Source: Methyloglobulus sp. (GTDB lineage Bacteria; Pseudomonadota; Gammaproteobacteria; Methylococcales; Methylomonadaceae). From it: a DNA stretch of 34,508 nucleotides. Shown piece after piece: positions 7,178-16,838 of the stretch. Position numbers and translations under genes: made by a program. The DNA lies in NCBI GenBank assembly GCA_013141505.1, contig JABFQX010000019.1, positions 1-34,508 of the forward strand. Direction: 5' to 3'. The notes under the pieces are model-generated. The model searched no databases, was not told the origin of the DNA, and saw only the letters and a list, made by a program, of their open reading frames with translations. Position 1 is the first letter of the stretch; each line of letters opens with the position of its first letter.

Positions 7178-9400
7178 TTAAGAACCGGCTTTTCTTTTCC
7201 TGTGAACTAAATTTCCAGGTGATGCCTTTTTTGCCCCGGTTGCTTTGCGAATACCGTCGGTATGTTTGGTTTTAAATGGCTGGATTTTTAACGAAGCGTC
7301 TTCAAAACCTTTGGGTTGAAAGGTGGGAATTAAATGATGTTTTCCATTACCAATCAAATCGTTACGTCCCATATTTTTTAAAGCCTCACGCAACAACGGC
7401 CAATTTTTGGGATCGTGATAACGCAAAAATGCCTTGTGCAAACGGCGTTGTTTTTCGCCTTTTGGAATGGCGATATTATCGGCCTTGTAACTGACTTTAC
7501 GCAGAGTGTCTTTGCCGGAATGATACATGGCGGTGGCAATTGCCATCGGCGAGGGCAAAAAAGCCTGGACTTGATCTGCCCGGAAACCATTGCGCTTAAG
7601 CCATAACGCCAAGTTCAGCATGTCGTTGTCCGTCGTGCCTGGATGGGCGGCGATAAAATACGGTATCAGATATTGCTCTTTGCCGGCTTCCTTGGAATAT
7701 TTATCGAACATTTCTTTGAATCGGTCATAACTGCCCATGCCCGGTTTCATCATAAGCGACAATGGGCCTTGTTCGGTGTGTTCAGGGGCAATTTTTAAAT
7801 AGCCGCCGACATGATGGGTGACCAGTTCTTTGACGTATTCGGGTGATGTCACGGCCAAATCGTATCGCAAGCCCGATGCGATAAAGATTTTTTTGATTCC
7901 CGGCAATGCCCTTGCACGTCGATATAGTTTGATGAGTGGCGCGTGATCGGTGTTTAAATTTGGACAAATCCCCGGAAATACGCATGACGGCAAACGGCAG
8001 GACGATTCGATTTTTGGGTCTTTGCATGCCAAACGGTACATGTTTGCGGTGGGGCCGCCGAGATCGGAGATATGTCCGGTAAAGTTCGGCGACGTATCGC
8101 GGATGGCTTCAATTTCCTTGATGATGGAATCTTCCGAACGACTTTGAATAATGCGCCCTTCATGTTCGGTAATCGAGCAAAAGGTACAACCACCAAAACA
8201 ACCGCGCATAATGTTGACCGAATGCTGGATCATTTCAAACGCCGGTACATTTGCTTTGCCGTATGTCTTATGCGGCAGACGCGAATAAGGCAAATCATAC
8301 ACGCCGTCCATTTCCTTCGTGGTCAATGGAATGGGCGGTGGATTGACCCATACATGCCGGGTTCCATGCTGCTGGATCAAAGCACGGGCATTGCCGGGAT
8401 TGGTTTCCGCATGCATTACCCGTGATGTATGGGCGTATAAGACAGGATCATCTGCAACAGCTTCATACGCAGGCAAACGAATAGCCGTTTTTGAGCGCTG
8501 TTGCCTTTGCAGCAACTTGTCAAACCGGATGATATTTTCATTCGGCTGTAAGTTTTCCGGTTTTTTATCGGCAGCACGGGTTCCCGACCCGTCGCTGCAC
8601 TCCCGCCCTCCCTGGCGGTCGCAATCGGGTTCTTCCTGATACGGATTTTGGATCGGCGCAAGCGCACCCGGTTTGTCCAGACTGGTCGAGTCTTTAACAG
8701 ACCAACCGTCTGGGATTTGCTTGACGAAATGGACTGTGCCACGTATGCCGGTAAGATCGGTTATTTGCTCGCCATTAGCCAAACGATGGGCGATTTCCAC
8801 AATCTGCCGCTCGGCATTGCCATAAACCAATAAGTCGGCCTTGGAATCCAGCAATACCGACTTGCGAACCTTATCAGACCAATAGTCATAATGGGCGATG
8901 CGCCTTAGGCTGGCTTCGATACCGCCGATGATAACCGGCACATCTTTGAATGCTTCCCGGCAACGGTGCGAATAGACATTCACTGCCCGATCAGGCCGTT
9001 TTCCTGCTGCGCCATCAGGCGTATAGGCATCATTTGAGCGAATTTTTTTGTCGGAGGTATAACGGTTAACCATCGAATCCATATTGCCGCCGGTCACACC
9101 AAAAAACAGGTTTGGCCGGCCTAGTTTGGTGAACTCTTTCGCGCTCGTCCAATCAGGTTGAGAAATAATACCAACCCTAAAGCCTTGCGCTTCCAGTAAG
9201 CGCCCAATTAACGCCATGCCAAAACTGGGATGATCAATATAAGCATCGCCAGTCACCAAAATGACATCGCAAGAATCCCAACCAAGTTCATCCATTTCCT
9301 CACGGCTCATTGGCAACAAGGATGCAACACCGAAGCGTTTAGCCCAATATTTGCGGTAACTGAAAAGATTGGGTTCGGTTTGATTGTCAGGAGACATCAT
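7178..9400 (-). CDS. ygiQ: Radical SAM protein YgiQ
   Basis: A 740-residue protein closely matching YgiQ-family radical SAM proteins (E. coli YgiQ is of similar size). The iron-sulfur motif CFGGCTFC is at 401-408, inside [20 protein letters not shown]. Other signature stretches are [20 protein letters not shown] at 30-49, [11 protein letters not shown] and [15 protein letters not shown]. The biochemical function of the family is not established. The ATG at 9400 overlaps the stop of the upstream spermidine-synthase-like gene (ATGA), indicating translational coupling. Residues about 260-278, in the variable linker before the radical SAM core, are encoded by a GC-rich two-hairpin repeat that looks inserted in frame. 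The C-terminus is basic and low in complexity. Confidence 0.93.
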   Translation of the reverse strand: MMSPDNQTEPNLFSYRKYWAKRFGVASLLPMSREEMDELGWDSCDVILVTGDAYIDHPSFGMALIGRLLEAQGFRVGIISQPDWTSAKEFTKLGRPNLFFGVTGGNMDSMVNRYTSDKKIRSNDAYTPDGAAGKRPDRAVNVYSHRCREAFKDVPVIIGGIEASLRRIAHYDYWSDKVRKSVLLDSKADLLVYGNAERQIVEIAHRLANGEQITDLTGIRGTVHFVKQIPDGWSVKDSTSLDKPGALAPIQNPYQEEPDCDRQGGRECSDGSGTRAADKKPENLQPNENIIRFDKLLQRQQRSKTAIRLPAYEAVADDPVLYAHTSRVMHAETNPGNARALIQQHGTRHVWVNPPPIPLTTKEMDGVYDLPYSRLPHKTYGKANVPAFEMIQHSVNIMRGCFGGCTFCSITEHEGRIIQSRSEDSIIKEIEAIRDTSPNFTGHISDLGGPTANMYRLACKDPKIESSCRLPSCVFPGICPNLNTDHAPLIKLYRRARALPGIKKIFIASGLRYDLAVTSPEYVKELVTHHVGGYLKIAPEHTEQGPLSLMMKPGMGSYDRFKEMFDKYSKEAGKEQYLIPYFIAAHPGTTDNDMLNLALWLKRNGFRADQVQAFLPSPMAIATAMYHSGKDTLRKVSYKADNIAIPKGEKQRRLHKAFLRYHDPKNWPLLREALKNMGRNDLIGNGKHHLIPTFQPKGFEDASLKIQPFKTKHTDGIRKATGAKKASPGNLVHRKRKAGS
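8571..8623. repeat. Two-hairpin palindromic repeat inserted in frame in ygiQ
   Basis: GCAGC-ACGGGT (8571-8581) pairs with ACCCGT-C-GCTGC (8587-8598; one bulged C) around the loop TCCCG. Next to it CCGCC (8603-8607) pairs with GGCGG (8614-8618). The stretch is much more GC-rich than the surrounding gene and encodes a Gly/Asp/Arg-rich peptide ([18 protein letters not shown]) at a point where YgiQ proteins vary. It shares the 11-mer GCACGGGTTCC (8574-8584) with the repeat at 32843-32875, in opposite orientation. It is most likely a dispersed REP-like element. Confidence 0.55.
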
Positions 9401-10200
9401 TTGCTAATAACGGTTTGCAGGGTATAAGGATTATGTTTTATAAAATCTTTCAACAACTTCGGGAATTCAATTTGATAGCGCTGTTCAAGTTCAACTGCCC
9501 TGCCCTTAAGTTCTTTAAGATTGTAAGCCGAATTGGCTTTATTGAATGCAACAGCGACAATGTTACCGCGATTACGGACAGGCAACAGCAATAATTTATG
9601 GTCGAATACCTGGTTTAACCACTGAACACAGGCAGAAAATATCGTCGCATCGGTCGCCCACAGGTTGACTACTAATAGGCCATCCGATTTCAATAGGTTT
9701 TTGCAAGCATCGAAAAAAGCCAGCGTCGCAATGGCTGGCGCCAAGCCATCAACATCGAAAGCATCGACCATAATTAAACTATATTGCTTTTCAAGTGTTT
9801 GCGATTGTTGTCGAACATAATGGGCACCATCTTCAATGATCACTTTCAAGCGTGAATCAAGCGGCAAACCGAAATGGCTACGAGCCACTTTAGCCACGCT
9901 TGCCCGGTATTCAATAGCCCTTAGCCGACAGTGGGGGAAATAATACAGCAAATGCCTGACTAACGAGCCGCCGCCCAAACCCACCATTAACACATCATCG
10001 ACTGCATCTTTAAACAACAGCCAACTGGTCATAGCCCGTGTATAGGGGAGTTGGAGACTTTCCGGGTCATTGACGGCGATGCTGCTTTGTCTTGAACTTG
10101 AGCCAAAATGCAGAGATCGAATGCCCTTTTGCTCGACAACTTCAATCACACCTTCATCGTCGTGGTGTTGGTAAATGACCAAACCATCGTACTTATACAT
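9397..10200 (-). CDS. Spermidine synthase-like methyltransferase-fold protein
   Basis: This 267-residue protein has the Rossmann core of spermidine synthases: [15 protein letters not shown] at 71-85 (nucleotide loop), acidic E97 in AIEYR, DGAHYV at 124-129, and VDAFD at 145-149. It lacks a clear full-length match to the N-terminal strand domain of true SpeE, and the substrate-binding aspartates cannot be confirmed. Many such proteins are annotated as spermidine synthase-like without proven aminopropyl transfer. Its stop overlaps the ygiQ start by 4 bp, so the two are coexpressed. The upstream region of 187 bp is divergent with the Hsp70-associated cluster. Confidence 0.75.
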   Translation of the reverse strand: MYKYDGLVIYQHHDDEGVIEVVEQKGIRSLHFGSSSRQSSIAVNDPESLQLPYTRAMTSWLLFKDAVDDVLMVGLGGGSLVRHLLYYFPHCRLRAIEYRASVAKVARSHFGLPLDSRLKVIIEDGAHYVRQQSQTLEKQYSLIMVDAFDVDGLAPAIATLAFFDACKNLLKSDGLLVVNLWATDATIFSACVQWLNQVFDHKLLLLPVRNRGNIVAVAFNKANSAYNLKELKGRAVELEQRYQIEFPKLLKDFIKHNPYTLQTVISK

Positions 10201-10387
10201 AACAAAAATACGGGGAAAACTATTACATTAATCTTTGATTATACGCGAGTTTACGGTTATACATGAGATGTTTGAACAAGACCTCGGCAGGTATTGTCGC
10301 AGATACTGCTGATTGCAATACTCATTTGTACCCAGTTCGCGTAAAATTGGCACAAAAACTCAATGACCTTAATTTAAGAGCAAACCA

Positions 10388-10792
10388 ATGAAACCGATTA
10401 CTTTTCTGATTATCTTGCTGTTTTCAGTTAGCTTATATGCTGAATCTACTGTAGAGAAAGCTGCCGAAAAAGCCAATGATGAATGGCAAAACACCACCCT
10501 GAGCGATGCCACCATCAAAAAAATACAGGAAGCACGAATTGAATATAAAAAATGTGTCAACGAAAAGATGCAAAAACCCGATTTCCTAAAAATGGATAGC
10601 CGCAATGCCACTGATGTGATAATTAAAGAATGCGAGCCCGTGCTAACACATATAAGGGAAGTTTATTTGGCTGAAAAAGTGCCCGGAACGATTGCAGACC
10701 GCCATTTACGGCAATTACGTGTGCAGATAACCCGAAAAGTCTTACAAAGTTTGATGTTCGAGCAAGCAGCAAGGAATGCAGGCCAACCATGA
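10388..10792 (+). CDS. Small exported protein, first gene of Hsp70 cluster
   Basis: A 134-residue protein with a signal peptide (MKPITFLIILLFSVSLYA, cleavage before ES). The mature part is helical and highly charged, with two cysteines in EYKKCVNEKM (about 57) and IKECEPV (about 78) that could form a disulfide. I do not recognise a named family. It overlaps the next gene by 4 bp (ATGA at 10789), so it belongs with the DUF2760/Hsp70 genes. If the signal is cleaved, it acts in the periplasm, on the other side of the membrane from the Hsp70s. AAGAG at 10376-10380 is a weak ribosome binding site. Confidence 0.75.
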   Translation: MKPITFLIILLFSVSLYAESTVEKAAEKANDEWQNTTLSDATIKKIQEARIEYKKCVNEKMQKPDFLKMDSRNATDVIIKECEPVLTHIREVYLAEKVPGTIADRHLRQLRVQITRKVLQSLMFEQAARNAGQP

Positions 10793-11478
10793 ACTCACTC
10801 GAAACTCTTATAAATGACTATCCTGTAGACCTGACACTCAGGCCTGCTACCTTTGACCTATGGCACGTCTGCCTAGCAGGTACGGTAGCGGTACTAATGG
10901 GCATAGTAATTTTGTTGCTATCGGCACTGCTCATTTCCAGGAGCAGGAACAAGAAAAAAATGGCCGCAGCTTTACAGCAATATTCCCGCCCAGAACACAT
11001 CCAACCCGTTGAACCTGTCGTTAAAATCGTCGAAAAAATTGTTGAAGTTGAGAGAATCGTCCAGGCACCAGTACCCGAACCGGTTATTTTAAAAGAATCC
11101 ACCCCTGATGCCGCCTTGCAAGTGCTGAGCTTATTACAAAAAGAAGCACGGTTTATTGACTTCATCAAAGAAGATATTACCGCTTATAACGATGCTGATA
11201 TTGGTGTTGCCGCTCGGGTTGTTCATGAAGGTTGCAACAAGGCGATAAACGAACACTTCAGTTTGGCACCCGTGCGTACCGAGCAGGAAGGCAGTCGTAT
11301 CACTTTGGCAGCTGATTTCAATGCTGGAGAAGTGCGCTTAACTGGCAACATTGTCGGCGCAGCGCCTTTCACGGGCACTTTGGTTCACAAAGGTTGGCAA
11401 GTAACGGACATACGTTTGCCCAAACTCACGCAAGGCTATAATCCAAACATTGTCGCTACCGCTGAACTTGAGTTATAA
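10789..11478 (+). CDS. Membrane-anchored DUF2760 protein
   Basis: A 229-residue protein with one transmembrane helix at about 27-50, a basic stop-transfer segment (RSRNKKK), and a Val/Glu/Pro-rich linker (VKIVEKIVEVERIV). The globular C-terminal domain at about 108-229 includes LLQKEARFIDFIKEDI and ARVVHEGCNKAINEHF. This domain matches my memory of DUF2760, a family found beside Hsp70 genes. Function is unknown. The topology suggests the DUF2760 domain is cytoplasmic, so it could tether or recruit the two Hsp70s to the membrane. It is coupled to the upstream gene by a 4-bp overlap, and the first Hsp70 follows 65 bp later. Confidence 0.8.
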   Translation: MNSLETLINDYPVDLTLRPATFDLWHVCLAGTVAVLMGIVILLLSALLISRSRNKKKMAAALQQYSRPEHIQPVEPVVKIVEKIVEVERIVQAPVPEPVILKESTPDAALQVLSLLQKEARFIDFIKEDITAYNDADIGVAARVVHEGCNKAINEHFSLAPVRTEQEGSRITLAADFNAGEVRLTGNIVGAAPFTGTLVHKGWQVTDIRLPKLTQGYNPNIVATAELEL

Positions 11479-11543
11479 GTTTTGGCTTTTACTAACACAA
11501 TCCATAGTCCCTGCCCTATTCAACCTGATTGCATTTATTGTTA

Positions 11544-13388
11544 ATGAATAATCCTAGCGCACCCCGATATGCTGTCGGTATTGATTTAGGCACCACGCAC
11601 TGCGTCATGTCTTATGCCGATCTTGTTAACCTGGAAAATGATGAATTTTCCCAGCACGTTATAGCGATTCCTCAGCTAAGCGCCCCAGGCACTGTGGAAA
11701 ACTATCAGCAATTGCCTTCGTTTATTTATCAGGCACATCCAGCAGAACTCGCCGAGGGCTCGGTTGCCCTGCCCTGGACAAACAAACCTTTACATTTGGT
11801 GGGCGAAATTGCCCGAAATTTAGGCAGCAAAACCCCTATTCGGTTGGTTTCCAGCGCGAAAAGCTGGTTATGCCATTCCGGCATCGATTGCAAAGAGCCT
11901 ATACTACCTACCGAATCGCCCGAAGAAGTTGAACGCATCTCACCCTTTCAGGCGACGGTTGCCTATCTGGATCATCTGAAAAATGCCTGGCAACACTTAC
12001 ACCCTGATTCTCCCTTGGAACAACAGGATATCGTCATCACTGTACCTGCTTCTTTCGATCCGGCGGCACGGGAACTCACCGTTGAGGCGGCAAAAGCGGT
12101 TGGGCTTGGTCATACGATATTGTTGGAAGAGCCCCAAGCCGCACTGTATAGCTGGATAGAAAAAAATCACCTTAACTGGCGTAAACAAGTTCATCTTGGC
12201 GACATTATCCTGGTCGTTGACATAGGCGGCGGCACAACCGACCTGTCTTTAATCGCAGTTACCCAACAAGATGGCAATCTTGAATTCAACCGCGTGGCGA
12301 TTGGCGACCACATCCTGCTGGGTGGTGACAACATGGACTTGGCGCTCGCTTACACTGTCAAAATCAAGTTAGAAGCCGAAGACAAATCCCTGCAACCTTG
12401 GCAGTTTCAGGCATTAACGCACGCGTGTCGAGATGCAAAAGAAAAACTGCTCAATAATTCCAATGTAGACACGATGCCATTAGTCATTGCCAGTAGAGGC
12501 TCCTCCTTGATAGGAGGTACATTGCGGACAGAACTCACCCGTGACGAAGTCAATAAAACCTTGGTGGACGGTTTTTTTCCGGAAATTCCGGCCAGTGCAA
12601 GACCAGTCTACCGTGCGCGTACCGGCTTAAGGACAGCCGGTTTGCCTTATGCCCAGGACGCGGGAATCACCCGACATCTCGCAGCATTCCTTGCCAAGCA
12701 GCAACATGCAGCCGGGGAATTGGAAGGCATAAAACTGCCAGAAAACTCTACATTTATCCATCCAACAGCCGTGCTATTCAATGGCGGCGTATTAAAAGCC
12801 GATACTTTTGAAAGAAGGATAATGTCCGTATTGAATGCCTGGTTGCAGGAAGAACACGCGCCACCGGCACGGCAGTTATCGGGTACTGATCTTGATCTGG
12901 CGGTCGCCCGGGGCGCAACCTATTACGGCTTCGTCCGCAAAGGCAAAGGCGTTCGTATCAAAGGCGGCGCGGCAGCTTCTTATTACGTAGGCATAGAAAG
13001 CGCCATGCCGGCTGTACCAGGCATACCGCCGGAAATCCAGGCTTTATGTATTGCCCCGTTCGGCATGGAAGAAGGGACACAACAAGAATTACCAAACGAA
13101 GAATTTGGCTTAGTGATAGGCGAACCGGTACGTTTTCGCTTTTTTGCCTCGACTACCCGCCGTGAAGACAAGGTGGGTACGCGCTTAAATCGCTGGAGTC
13201 GTGATGAACTTTCGGAACTGGCGGAGCTTGAAGTGACCCTGTCCACCGAAGGCCGCAGGGTCGGAGAAGTGGTGCCTGTACATTTATGCGTGGCCGTCAC
13301 AGAGATTGGTACGCTAGAATTGCAAGCCGTTTCGCAAAAAGACAACGCTCGTTGGAAGATTGAGTTTGAAGTCAGGTCTGGAGAATAA
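11544..13388 (+). CDS. Divergent Hsp70-family chaperone, short form
   Basis: A 614-residue Hsp70 relative. ATPase motifs are intact: VGIDLGTTHCV at 11-21 (phosphate 1), ITVPASFDPAARE at 165-177, LLEEPQAALYSW at 193-204, VVDIGGGTTDLSL at 224-236 (phosphate 2), and LFNGGVLKADTFERR further on (adenosine). The region after the ATPase domain is short and beta-rich, without the usual alpha-helical lid or a DnaK-type acidic tail, so it is not DnaK. No grpE or dnaJ is adjacent. TTG at 11529 could add five residues, but neither start has a good ribosome binding site; ATG 11544 fits the family start better. It is clearly paralogous to the larger Hsp70 at 14040. Confidence 0.88.
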   Translation: MNNPSAPRYAVGIDLGTTHCVMSYADLVNLENDEFSQHVIAIPQLSAPGTVENYQQLPSFIYQAHPAELAEGSVALPWTNKPLHLVGEIARNLGSKTPIRLVSSAKSWLCHSGIDCKEPILPTESPEEVERISPFQATVAYLDHLKNAWQHLHPDSPLEQQDIVITVPASFDPAARELTVEAAKAVGLGHTILLEEPQAALYSWIEKNHLNWRKQVHLGDIILVVDIGGGTTDLSLIAVTQQDGNLEFNRVAIGDHILLGGDNMDLALAYTVKIKLEAEDKSLQPWQFQALTHACRDAKEKLLNNSNVDTMPLVIASRGSSLIGGTLRTELTRDEVNKTLVDGFFPEIPASARPVYRARTGLRTAGLPYAQDAGITRHLAAFLAKQQHAAGELEGIKLPENSTFIHPTAVLFNGGVLKADTFERRIMSVLNAWLQEEHAPPARQLSGTDLDLAVARGATYYGFVRKGKGVRIKGGAAASYYVGIESAMPAVPGIPPEIQALCIAPFGMEEGTQQELPNEEFGLVIGEPVRFRFFASTTRREDKVGTRLNRWSRDELSELAELEVTLSTEGRRVGEVVPVHLCVAVTEIGTLELQAVSQKDNARWKIEFEVRSGE

Positions 13389-13457
13389 CCCGGCTAATTT
13401 GCAGGAAATACCCTTAAATGATGCACATCAAGCAAAAGCAACGCTCTTTTCAGCGCC

Positions 13458-13856
13458 TTATTGGTATTCCGGGAAAGCAATCTTATAGACTTTCAAGTCC
13501 CTGCGCCTGCATGAATTGGTGCGTTTTTCATTGAAAGACGATGCGGGATCAGGCTCTGTGCGCCTTTTGTCATTTTCCGAGTTTCTGGTGAAATATTGCC
13601 GCACCATGATCCGGCATCCCTTAACATTCATTCTATGAAGGCTTTTGATGGTTCGGAGCGCGACCACTTCTGGCTCTATATTAACCAGGGCTTGATATTC
13701 AAGCGCATCGTCATCATTTTCTTTAAGCGCGATGATCTCAACACCGCTTATCGTGCCTTGTGGTTTAAATAAACCACCTTTAATAACGGGCTGAATAAGG
13801 CTACGGACATTATCATGGTAGAAATCGGTGGGAATATTTGTAAACAAGATAATCAT
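13458..13856 (-). CDS. RRM-like RNA-binding protein, antisense between Hsp70 genes
   Basis: A 132-residue protein beginning MIILFTNIPTDFYHDNVRSL and continuing with a beta-alpha-beta pattern; YQALVNIEP (about 53-61) and GCRIMVRQYFTRN (about 79-91) are in the positions of the RRM core strands. The tail is basic and Arg-rich (KRRTEPD, CRRRDLKVYK), as in small bacterial RNA-binding proteins. It is transcribed against its neighbours, 69 bp after the end of one Hsp70 and 183 bp before the start of the other. Transcription of the cluster must pass through it antisense or restart. A target RNA cannot be inferred. Confidence 0.7.
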   Translation of the reverse strand: MIILFTNIPTDFYHDNVRSLIQPVIKGGLFKPQGTISGVEIIALKENDDDALEYQALVNIEPEVVALRTIKSLHRMNVKGCRIMVRQYFTRNSENDKRRTEPDPASSFNEKRTNSCRRRDLKVYKIAFPEYQ

Positions 13857-14039
13857 GCTAATAAGACCTGTGGTAACAAACTAACGGAAAGCACGGCTAG
13901 GCCATAGTGTATAAAACCTGACTAGTCAACATTGAAAACCCAGTATTTTATGAATTGAGTCTGGGCTAAACAAGTAGAGCTATCGGAATTCCTTTGCCCT
14001 GATAATATAATGCAATTAGCAATTTAATTAAATCACCAA

Positions 14040-16838
14040 GTGCAAAAACAATCATACCAATACCACGTTGGGATCGACCTCGGCACGACACATACGGTTG
14101 TCGCCTATGCTAAAAATGATAACACTCAGCAAGACATCCAGCTATTGCAGATTGATCAACTCATCGCACCAGGGCAAATCGCGGCAAAACCGTTGTTGCC
14201 TTCAGTACGTTATCATCCGGCTGAAAAAGAATTGTCGGAAGCCGATATAATCTATGCCCAGGTCGGTACTCGCGCAATCATAGGTCAAGCTGCCCGTTTA
14301 TTGGGTGCAAAAACCAAAGGACGCCTAGTTACCAGCGCAAAAAGCTGGCTATCGCATCCTTCCGTTGACCATAGTGCTGCCATCCTGCCTTGGGGCAGTG
14401 CCGATGATGTAGAAAAAGTGTCGCCAGTCGATGCCAGTGCCAGTTATCTCAGGCATATTCGTACGGTGTGGGGTCATCAGTTTCCACATGCTCCACTGGA
14501 AAAGCAAAATATTGTCATCACTGTTCCGGCTTCTTTCGATGAAGCGGCGCGGTCATTGACTTTGTTGGCGGCAAAAAATGCCGGTTTTACGGATGTCAGG
14601 TTGCTGGAAGAACCCCAGGCCGTTTGTTACGACTGGTTGCGCCGCCACGAAGATAATGTCGGAAAATCCCTGGCTAACATACGGTTGCTGCTCATTTGTG
14701 ATATTGGCGGCGGCACGACCGACTTAACCTTGATTAAGGTCGAACCGGGGCAACCAGAACCTAAACTGACACGTATTGCGGTGGGCGATCATCTCATGTT
14801 AGGTGGCGACAATATTGATTTGGCATTGGCACATATTGTCGAAAGCCGCCTAAATCAGGATCAAAGCCGCTTATCCGCTGCCGATTTGTCGTTTGTGACC
14901 GAACAATGCCGTATCGCCAAGGAACGCTTGCTTGCTGAAGATGCACCCGAGCAGTGGCCTATTACTTTACTGGGCGGCGGCTCTAAATTAATCGGCGGAA
15001 CTCGTTCTACCTTCCTAACCAAGGAAGACGTTCAACAAATCGCTTTAGATGGTTTCTTTCCGTTGACAAAATTGGATGAATTGCCCGATAAAAAACGCAG
15101 CGCCGTAGTGGAGTTCGGCTTGCCCTATACCGCTGAACCTGCGGTCAGCAAACATCTCGCTGCGTTTTTAAACCTGCACAAAGAAGCGGCTCGTGACGCA
15201 TTGCAAGCTACAGGTATCGTACCCGATGCGTTGTTACTCAATGGCGGGATGTTTCGTAGCCATGCCGTTAGCGAAAGAATCCGTGCGCTTTGTCAATCCT
15301 GGGGTTCGCAGCCATTAGCGTTACTTGAAAACAATCACCCTGAATTTTCAGTGGCTTATGGTGCAGCCAGTTACGCCATCGCACGGCACAACAAAAAACT
15401 CAAAATTGGCGGTGGCGCAGCTAGAAGCTACTTTCTCCTGATAGATACGGCTCAAGTAACAGAAAAAACGGCAGCGCACGGAATTTGTGTGCTTCCCAAA
15501 GGCAGCGCTGAAGGTGAAGAGATTATTTTGCAGGATCGCCAGTTTGCCTTACGTACGGGAATACCCGTCAGGTTCGACTTGGTTTCGTATTCAGGAGACA
15601 AAGCATTTAAACCCGGCGAACTGATAGAAATTACTGACGATTTTCACGCCCTGCCCCCGTTGGTCGTCGCACTTGACCATAATGCAACCGACAATAGCGA
15701 AACCACCGTGCAACTGGGTGTTACTCAAACCGAACTAGGCACACTTAACATTCAGTGTATTTCTGTGGTGGGTAGTTTGGTTGACAATATGCCCGATCAA
15801 GTCAAAAAAGACCGCCAACGCTGGCATGTAGAATTCCAGATCAGAAAACAAGGCACTAATCGACCTGATCTTACGACCACTTTGCCCGCACAATTTACTG
15901 CTGCTGCAGACAGTATACGGGCGGTTTTTGGCGCAAAATCCAAAGATGTTGACCCCAATGCGATAAAAAACTTGCGCGTTACCCTCGAAAAATTATTAGG
16001 CCATGAGCGTTCAGAATGGGATTCATCCCTGCTGCGGGAGTTATTTTCAGTGTTTTTGGATGGCCAGCAATACCGCCGACGTTCCGCACATCATGAACGG
16101 GTATGGCTTAGTCTGGCGGGATTTTGCCTTCGTCCTGGCTTTGGCTGCACTTTGGACGATTGGCGTGTTGAGCAATTGTGGAAGCTATATCCACAAGGCG
16201 TGCAATTCGTCAATGAAATCCAGAACTGGAGTGAATGGTGGACACTTTGGCGGCGGGTTGCTGGTGGTTTAGCTGCGACCTCTCAAGAACGAATAATGTC
16301 CGACATAGCCAACTACATCAACCCTGCGTCCTCAAGGCAACCCAGTGTTACCAAACAAGCCAAGCAACGCAGTTATGATGATGTCGTAAGGCTTGCGGCA
16401 GTCCTGGAAAACCTTCCTGCAGCCAGTAAAATACAACTTGGTGGATGGTTACTGAAACGTCTGGAAAAATCCAGCGAACCCAAACAAACCTGGTGGGCTT
16501 TGGGGCGCGTTGGCGCACGCCTACCTTTTTATGGCAGCAGCCATAATGTTGTTCCTGCCGACATCGCCAATCAATGGTTACTCATCGCGTTAGCCCAAGA
16601 TTGGAAAAAACTACCTCATGTCGCCTTTGCCGCCATGCTGATAGCCCGTAAGACCGGGGATCGGGTGCATGACATTGATGAACAGATGCGTAGCCAAATA
16701 GTCGACAAACTTAATAGCAGTAAAGCACCAAAAGCCTGGCTTGAAATGGTTGAACATTACAAGCAACTGGATGAAAAAGAAGAAAATCAATTTTTTGGCG
16801 ACACTTTGCCGCCAGGCTTAAAATTACTTCAGCCTTAA
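14040..16838 (+). CDS. Long Hsp70-family protein with DUF3731-type C-terminus
   Basis: This 932-residue protein has a complete Hsp70 ATPase domain: VGIDLGTTHTVVAY at 10-23, ITVPASFDEAARS at 160-172, LLEEPQAVCYDWL at 188-200, and CDIGGGTTDLTLI at 220-232, with LLLNGGMFRS near 400. It shares the unusual SAKSWLSHPSVD motif (99-110) with the shorter Hsp70 upstream, which has SAKSWLCHSGID. From about 645 to the end it carries a large Trp- and Arg-rich helical domain (LSLAGFCLRPGFGCTLDDW, WSEWWTLWRRVAGGL) that I recognise as DUF3731-like. The start is GTG at 14040, forced because the ATPase motif begins ten residues later; no clear ribosome binding site is seen. A TATAAT at 14006-14011 may be a -10 box. 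Confidence 0.88.
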   Translation: MQKQSYQYHVGIDLGTTHTVVAYAKNDNTQQDIQLLQIDQLIAPGQIAAKPLLPSVRYHPAEKELSEADIIYAQVGTRAIIGQAARLLGAKTKGRLVTSAKSWLSHPSVDHSAAILPWGSADDVEKVSPVDASASYLRHIRTVWGHQFPHAPLEKQNIVITVPASFDEAARSLTLLAAKNAGFTDVRLLEEPQAVCYDWLRRHEDNVGKSLANIRLLLICDIGGGTTDLTLIKVEPGQPEPKLTRIAVGDHLMLGGDNIDLALAHIVESRLNQDQSRLSAADLSFVTEQCRIAKERLLAEDAPEQWPITLLGGGSKLIGGTRSTFLTKEDVQQIALDGFFPLTKLDELPDKKRSAVVEFGLPYTAEPAVSKHLAAFLNLHKEAARDALQATGIVPDALLLNGGMFRSHAVSERIRALCQSWGSQPLALLENNHPEFSVAYGAASYAIARHNKKLKIGGGAARSYFLLIDTAQVTEKTAAHGICVLPKGSAEGEEIILQDRQFALRTGIPVRFDLVSYSGDKAFKPGELIEITDDFHALPPLVVALDHNATDNSETTVQLGVTQTELGTLNIQCISVVGSLVDNMPDQVKKDRQRWHVEFQIRKQGTNRPDLTTTLPAQFTAAADSIRAVFGAKSKDVDPNAIKNLRVTLEKLLGHERSEWDSSLLRELFSVFLDGQQYRRRSAHHERVWLSLAGFCLRPGFGCTLDDWRVEQLWKLYPQGVQFVNEIQNWSEWWTLWRRVAGGLAATSQERIMSDIANYINPASSRQPSVTKQAKQRSYDDVVRLAAVLENLPAASKIQLGGWLLKRLEKSSEPKQTWWALGRVGARLPFYGSSHNVVPADIANQWLLIALAQDWKKLPHVAFAAMLIARKTGDRVHDIDEQMRSQIVDKLNSSKAPKAWLEMVEHYKQLDEKEENQFFGDTLPPGLKLLQP

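Noticed and set aside
13900-14039. Heat-shock (sigma-32) promoter before the second Hsp70
   Set aside because: A TTGAAAA is present at about 13932, but there is no matching CCCCAT-type -10 at the proper distance.
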